DNA of 29,024 nt from Lineolata rhizophorae (Eukaryota > Ascomycota > Dothideomycetes > Lineolatales > Lineolataceae): the NCBI GenBank assembly GCA_010093515.1, contig MU001672.1:796092-825115 (forward strand), in the 5' to 3' direction. Shown one piece after another: positions 20,301 through 29,024 of the stretch. The notes under the pieces are model-generated. The model was not told where the DNA came from, did not search any database, and saw only the letters and a list, made by a program, of their open reading frames with translations. The translations under genes and the position numbers were made by a program. The first letter of the stretch is position 1. Every line of letters starts with the position of its first letter.

Positions 20301-21859
20301 GGAGCCGTTTGCGGGGCCCGTCGTGGCGGGCGCGGCCGTCGTCGTCGTCATCATCGTCGTCGTCGTCGGCGAGGACGGGTACCGCGAACTCGCGGCGCCG
20401 GTGGCCGTGGTGGTGGCGCTGCGCGAGGTGGCGAAGCTGGGCCTATGCATGCGGAAGGGCTCGGGGACGGCGACGTCGGCTTCGGTGTCGACGTCGCGCC
20501 AGCGGTTGATGGACGAGGAGCTGGTGGCGGTCCAGACGAAGTCGCCGGCGTGGGCGACCTTGATGACGCCCTCGTGCTCGCGGGCGACGGCGACCGAGAG
20601 GCCCTCGTCCCAGTCGACGCAGCCGCGCACGTCCGTCTTGGCCACGAGGCCGGACCGGTCGCTCGAGTAGAGCACCGAGAGCTGCGGGTGCGACGAGTGC
20701 AGCGACCAGACCGAGTCGTTGTGCATCGTCAGCGTGTACATGCACCGGCCGGCCGTCATGGACCACACCTTGACCGTCTGGTCCGACGACGCCGTCACGA
20801 CGGTGTCGTTGTCGCGCGCGATGAGCACGTCGCGGATGTTGTCCGTGTGGCCGACCAGCTTCGTGACGCGCTTGCCCGAGCGGGGGTCCCAGACGCGGAC
20901 GATGCTCTCGGGCCCGCCGCTCGCCAGCATCGAGTTAGTCGCGCCGAGCGCGTACACGGAGCCCTTGGCCGTCGACTCGTCCTCGACCACGGGGATCTCG
21001 AGCTTCTGGCCGGCCCCGTCGAGGTCCCACAGGCTGATCTTGCGGTCCAGCCCGCCCGACGCCACCCAGTCGGCGTGCGGGCCCGGCGACGCCAGGCACT
21101 TGACGTAGTCGGAGTGCAGCCCGATGGTCTGCGGCGGCGCCACGTCCTCGGCCGCCGGCCGCCATAGCTTCACCGATATGTCAGACGAGGCCGAGACGAG
21201 GGCGGAATTGGACTGCACGAGCACGATGTCATTGATCCAGTGCGTGTGCGCTTGCACCTGCTGGCGGAACGTGGTCGGCGGTGTCTGGTGCTTGTTGCTG
21301 CCCGCCGTGGCGGCGGCGGCGGCGGCGGCGGCGGCGTTGCTGGCGGCGGCGGCATTGGGGCCGACTCCGGGGACGGTCGAGCCGAACGGCGAGGAGAGGT
21401 CGCGGTCTGCGGGCGAGCGAAGGTCGACGTTCAGGTCCCAGGCGCACACGACGCCGTCGCGGCCGCCGGAGTAGCTGGGCGCGGCTTTGTGTCAGGGCTG
21501 CGGGTTTGCGGACGAGAGGGAGCGAGAGAGCGAGGAGGCAGGCGACGGATGGCGATGCGAAGCCGAAGCGGGAACGAGAGAGCGGCAGGCATCGACGGCA
21601 TTGGAGGAGGAGGAGGAGGAGGAGGAGGGAGTAAAGGAAAGGCCGTTCTTACAGGATCGAGTTGGGCGCGTCGACGGCCAGCCCATTGACACCTAGACGA
21701 TGGCCGCCGGCGGATTCGGCCAGTGGCAGCACTGTCGTCCGCGAAGCAGAGCAATGAGCAAGAAGAGGATCGTCAGCCAGGCCCACCCCTGCCTTGCTTC
21801 GTTCTAGCGTTCCAGAAGAACCCACCATACGAGATGCGCTGGCGCGGTTTGCGACCCAT
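17356..21859 (-). CDS. wdr48: WDR48/UAF1-like WD40 protein (deubiquitinase cofactor)
   Basis: Family members (human UAF1/WDR48, fission yeast Bun107) bind and activate USP1/USP12/USP46-type deubiquitinases; that role is inferred here. Inferred minus-strand exons: 21859-21826, 21731-21653, 21474-19995, 19918-19708, 19627-18480, 18402-18317, 18253-17356, giving 1311 residues. The start [17 protein letters not shown] and then GVNGLAVD and [14 protein letters not shown] match the family. WD repeats run to about residue 330 ([38 protein letters not shown]), interrupted near 82-95 by an Ala tract. The second half has the C-terminal family region: [53 protein letters not shown], then after a long disordered insert [20 protein letters not shown] and [20 protein letters not shown]. 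It ends in a Val-Gly and Gly-rich tail. It is much longer than human UAF1 (677) because of inserts. Confidence 0.9.
17556..17612. repeat. Adjacent hexanucleotide tracts in the WDR48-like coding region
   Basis: On the plus strand four CCCCCA-type units at about 17556-17580 are followed by imperfect GACGCC units at about 17581-17612. On the coding (minus) strand these are GGCGTC units encoding alternating Val-Gly, then TGGGGG units encoding a Gly run. The coding strand and the mRNA thus carry at least four G5 tracts separated by single bases, a strong G-quadruplex pattern. Confidence 0.8.
21475..21652 (-). other. Long GGA-repeat intron 2 of the WDR48-like gene
   Basis: At 178 nt this is the longest inferred intron in the window. 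It has a GTAAGA donor and a CCCAG acceptor and contains an uninterrupted (GGA)n/(TCC)n tract at about 21603-21629. The exons on either side join as NSIL-YSGGRDG, which supports the splice. Confidence 0.75.
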
Positions 21860-22008
21860 GCCCGCTCCGACGGTTTTGTGATTGTAGCAGCGCCCCGGTC
21901 CTTCACTTCACGCGCTCATGGGGCCGATGGGCGGGCCGGGCGGTGCTGGGGGGCAGAGAAAGAGAGACGCGGGCGCGAGTTGCGCGCGGAGGGAGCAAGG
22001 CTACGTTA

Positions 22009-22009
<1 letters not shown>

Positions 22010-22044
<35 letters not shown>

Positions 22045-22054
22045 GCTGCCGCTG
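22010..22054. repeat. Trinucleotide repeat (CTG)11 plus CCGCTG units
   Basis: Eleven perfect CTG units at 22010-22042 are followed by CCGCTGCCGCTG. On the minus strand, the sense strand of the WDR48-like gene, this is CAG repeat 151-195 nt before the start codon, so it probably lies in the 5' leader or core promoter. Confidence 0.92.
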
Positions 22055-22523
22055 TAGCTCCGCTGCGGGCTGTCAGCCATGTACGACTAACGATGCGATA
22101 TTGCGCAAGGGAGCGCGCGCGTCGTGCTGCGGCGAGCCGGTGTCGGAGGGAGAGAGGAGAGAGGCGAGAAGGATGCGAGCCTAGGGTAGGTAGCTGGATG
22201 ATGCAGTGCGCACACGGCTAGCGATTAAGGCATGAAGTTTAAGGTATACAGAGAGAGCAGCCAGGAAAAAAAAGCGGAGGCATTCGAAAAGGATGCCCGC
22301 GCGACTCGGTATTATCGGCGGAAGTGCAGCGCCCAGCGTCCCGCCGCCCGCCGTGCGGCACGGCTCCCCCCGGTTTGGCGATCTGCCGTGGGCTCCTCGC
22401 CGGCGGCAGAACGACGCGGGCCTTGTGGCCGAACCGGGCAGCTCGCAACGCATCCGCCCGCCCCGCCAATGGCGCCGCCGCCGCGCAGACGGCGCTCGGG
22501 TGCGCCTCGCGTCTGCGCGACCG

Positions 22524-22583
22524 GCACGTTGCGACGGCCGCAGCGTTCCATCGTGGGCTGACGAGCCGAGGGTCGCAACGTGC
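22524..22583. repeat. Perfect 12-bp inverted repeat with 36-nt spacer
   Basis: GCACGTTGCGAC at 22524-22535 is the exact reverse complement of GTCGCAACGTGC at 22572-22583. It lies in the GC-rich upstream region of the WDR48-like gene. It could form a hairpin in RNA or be a pair of sites for a dimeric regulator. Confidence 0.8.
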
Positions 22584-22896
22584 GCCGTTGGCCCACCGTC
22601 TCCCCCGCCCTTCAGGCACGCCCGGCGGCGTGACAGCGCGAGGCTCTCAAAGCAGATGCATGTCGAACTTGGAGCAGCCGTGTGCGCCCCTCGGATGGAG
22701 GCCCGGGCGTTCCGCAATACCACACATACTACACGCACGCCATGAGGATGCCCTCACAGGACAGAGCGCGCCGAAAAAGGCTTCCGGGCCGAGTTGATTG
22801 ACCGATAGATGAACAATGGCGCCCGCCGTCCCGCAGGCAGCACCTCAGCGCCTCGCTACGTACCACAGGCGCCTAGCCGAGCCGCCCGCCATTCGC

Positions 22897-26914
<4,018 letters not shown>

Positions 26915-28673
26915 TCATTCAAATGGCCAATAACGCTTGTACTCAGCCTTTTCCACTTCAGACTCGGCCAATTGCTCCAATATCTGATCTTTGACTTTGT
27001 GAAGGGCGGCTTTACAATCATCGTATCGCTCGTGCTCGATGAAGCCTTTGTCCGGCCACAAATCGCCCAGTCCCTCCTTGACCTCCGCAACAAGCTCGGT
27101 TCCTGCTACCGCACAATCGCTATCTTGCTTGATACGCTCGAAATCTGTTTCCGAAAAGTCGAACGGGAATGGGACGCCGCTGGTGACGGCAGGTAAGTCC
27201 GCCCACGTGTCCTTCAGATCGACCAGAAGCGATTGGAAATGCGCCTCGCCATATTCAAACATGCGGTGCGCAAGAAATATCAGCCCGTACGCTGCCGTCT
27301 TTCGGAATTCGACTACTCGATACAGGTCTGGGTTTTTGGCATGCATGAGTTTCCGCCATCCGATGAACACGTTTTGGACAGTATACTCGCGCACAGCCGC
27401 AGACCTCTCTTCTGGGGAAAGCCCAGAGAGTTTCGGCCTTCGTGCTAGGTCGAGCGTCTCAGGCTCAAGGCCATTCCAGCGGAGGAAGGCTGGATCGGGA
27501 TTGTGGTTGAAGAGCGGCGAGACGTGGCAAGACTGCCAGTCGATGATACCCGTGATCTTTTCGGGGTTATGTGGGTCCACGAAGATGTTGTCATCATGCA
27601 AATCATTATGCCAGAGGTATGGGTTGGTGATGGCAGTGTCTTTCGGGATAAGGGCATCGATGATTTGTCGGTACCACGCTAAAGCAGTAAGCTTCTTTTC
27701 CGTGTCTGGTCGGTAGAGCTTTGGGCCACAGAGTAACGCAATCTGTTTGGGGGGTTTCAAAGACTGGATTGCCTTCGTCTCTCGCATTCCGACTACTTGT
27801 AGGGACTGCTTTAGAGAAGCCCCTATAAACTTGTCAGCGGCTACACGAATATGATACGAACCCCGACGTACATGGCCCTCTCTCGATATCCAAACTTGAT
27901 CGGCCCGCATCAATCCAATCCCGGCCTGTAGTCGGACCAACAACAAACTCCGAATCTTTCATGGCCTTGCCATCTTTGACGTAGTGGTTGCCCGCCGGGG
28001 GTTGCACGTCTCCCGCGTAATACAAGCTGCCGTAATGCGAGAACGAAACGCTCAGCCATTGCTTCTGAAGGCGGGTCATGGCAAGAAGCACTTGGAGCTT
28101 CTGGGGCAGTTTCATAGTACCCCAGACTTGAGACAGCGGAACACCCTCAGCTTTATCCATAATGATAAATTCAGCCCCAACAGGGTGCGATTTTGCTTGC
28201 GAGTTCCATGAGTAGACACGAGGCGCTGGTGTGTCAAGAACTTTTCTGGCCTCCCAAGTCAGTCGCGTTAGCAAGACTTGGCGTTGATGGAGTGCAGGGT
28301 GAACGTACGAAGTCCATTGTGGCGACTTCACTGGCTGTAGTAAGGTGTGGAACGCCAGCATTCGGGTGAGGTACTTTGGCTACGACTTCTCGGCCATCGT
28401 CCATGGACATGAGAAATGCTTTGTTGAACATGCCGTCGGGGTACTTCTTGATAGAGACGCAATGAGCGGCGCCGACTGAGTCTGCCGCGGCACTTGCAAG
28501 TCTGTTCAAGTCGAATCGGATCTCTCGCTTTCGAAGATTCTCCGCCTCATCTACAACAAAGCGGCCACGCGTGAATTTAAAGAATTCATCCTCAGAATTC
28601 CAGTCTGATACGAATGAGTGATACGTTGAATCGCTTTCAGATGGGTATGTTTACCTGCCTGAGAAGAGCCCAT
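26915..28673 (-). CDS. AIM9-like phosphotransferase/kinase-like protein (APH family)
   Basis: Member of the aminoglycoside-phosphotransferase-like kinase fold, closest in feel to the fungal AIM9 family, whose yeast member is mitochondrial; substrate unknown. Inferred minus-strand exons are 28673-28655, 28604-28309, 28250-27872 and 27822-26915, giving 533 residues. The start reads MGSSQADWNSEDEFFKFTRG. An ATP-binding Lys lies in EVVAKVPHP (K83) and a pairing Glu in TASEVATMDF (E99). The Brenner motif WHNDLHDDN has H303, D305 and N310, and the metal-binding Asp is in GIIDWQSC (D326). The block VGAEFIIMDKAEGVPLSQVW is family-typical. Introns are 50, 58 and 49 nt. Intron 2 uses a GGGAG acceptor, which gives MDFARKVLDTPAPRV; a nearby CCAG would frameshift. 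No obvious mitochondrial presequence is present. Family lineages are often duplicated in Pezizomycotina, so orthology to AIM9 is not claimed. Confidence 0.88.
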
Positions 28674-29024
28674 GCTGGCGGGACAGTAATCGTAGGACAG
28701 CGTTGGAGCTTTCGAAACTGAGCGGCAGTGTTGCTTCGGGGTTGGTTTTATACTTTGAATGTAGCATCGAAAACGCGCGGATGGGTCGGCACATGTTTAA
28801 TGTGATGGCTCTGATGATGCCCGCCATCTAGGAAAGCGCGTAGCACTCGATCACGCCAACATCATACTGTCGAGAAAATTAAAGGGCAACAATGAGATCG
28901 TAAGTGTGATTGGTTCAGGAAAGGCCGCCTGCCGCGCAAACCGAGAGATGATAATGGAGGTAGGTAGGTAGGTAGGTAGGTAGATTCTTACTCCCATGCC
29001 GGCACGCTTCGGCCGAAGGGGGGG
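28674..29024. other. Upstream region of the AIM9-like gene
   Basis: No coding feature. It includes TATAAAA on the minus strand complementary to about 28746-28752, roughly 75 bp upstream of the start, as a possible TATA box. A TAGG microsatellite and a short palindrome (cttcggccgaag, 29005-29016) lie at the window edge. Confidence 0.4.
28961..28984. repeat. TAGG microsatellite
   Basis: Five perfect TAGG units plus a final TAGA, preceded by GG. Related short TAGG runs occur at 10743-10757 and 22181-22192, all in intergenic DNA. It is not the fungal telomere repeat TTAGGG. Confidence 0.9.

Larger units (their letters stand above)
21860..22896. other. GC-rich promoter region between CDC5 3' end and WDR48-like start
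   Basis: About 1 kb between two head-to-tail minus-strand genes. It is very GC-rich at 22290-22640, which gives long overlapping ORFs on both strands with no recognisable product; I treat these as composition artefacts. It holds a CTG repeat, a TAGG repeat at 22181-22192, a CCAAT-type site within cgccaatggcg near 22470, and a perfect 12-bp inverted repeat. Confidence 0.5.

Noticed and set aside
20070-21167. Plus-strand ORF of 365 codons
   Set aside because: It is antisense to the WD40 exon, whose repeats are clear. The ORF is an Arg/Ala/Val-rich artefact of high third-position GC.
22181-22797. Several overlapping ORFs of 94-185 codons on both strands
   Set aside because: Very high GC removes stops in all frames. 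None has a recognisable domain, and they overlap each other. Treated as promoter DNA.
28961-29024. TAGG repeat near the window end considered as telomeric
   Set aside because: The unit is TAGG, not TTAGGG, it is short, and the same motif occurs in internal gaps.

Overview
This window is nuclear DNA of a filamentous ascomycete (Pezizomycotina, most likely Sordariomycetes). The evidence is short spliceosomal introns of 49-178 nt with GTNNGT donors, internal CTAAC/CTGAC-type branch sites and YAG acceptors, GC-rich exons, AT-richer gaps, and protein sequences that read as fungal orthologues. There are no prokaryotic signals. I cannot name the species.

Left part (1 - about 4.6 kb). A pogo/Fot1-type DDE transposase runs off the left edge on the minus strand, next to a probable transposon end made of two direct copies of a 14-bp motif. 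tfb4 (TFIIH p34 subunit) follows on the plus strand; its first intron appears to be a GC-AG intron. A 1.9-kb AT-richer gap holds a possible degenerate ORF.

Middle (4.6 - 16.7 kb). There is a single-exon unknown acidic protein (minus), an APS kinase of sulfate assimilation (plus), the V-ATPase subunit C gene vma5 (minus, convergent with the kinase), and a 2.5-kb gap with intron-like leader signals. Next come a five-exon gene for an unrecognised 977-residue protein (plus) and prefoldin subunit 5 (minus).

Right part (16.7 - 29 kb). Every gene is on the minus strand: a 1311-residue WDR48/UAF1-like WD40 protein with unusual low-complexity inserts, the splicing factor CDC5/CEF1, and an AIM9-like member of the aminoglycoside-phosphotransferase (APH) kinase-like family.

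The genes are mostly unrelated housekeeping genes: transcription and repair, sulfate assimilation, vacuolar acidification, tubulin/actin folding, deubiquitinase control and splicing. They do not form an operon or an obvious metabolic cluster. I see no convincing new defence, secondary-metabolite or mobile system beyond the transposon edge. The most unusual content is gene-structural: very short first coding exons in most genes, a GC-AG intron, a stop-free 87-nt intron in the APS kinase, a G-quadruplex-prone hexanucleotide tract inside a coding region, and the conserved-looking but unrecognised 977-residue protein. Exon boundaries were placed by hand from splice signals, reading phase and family resemblance; no transcript data were available.
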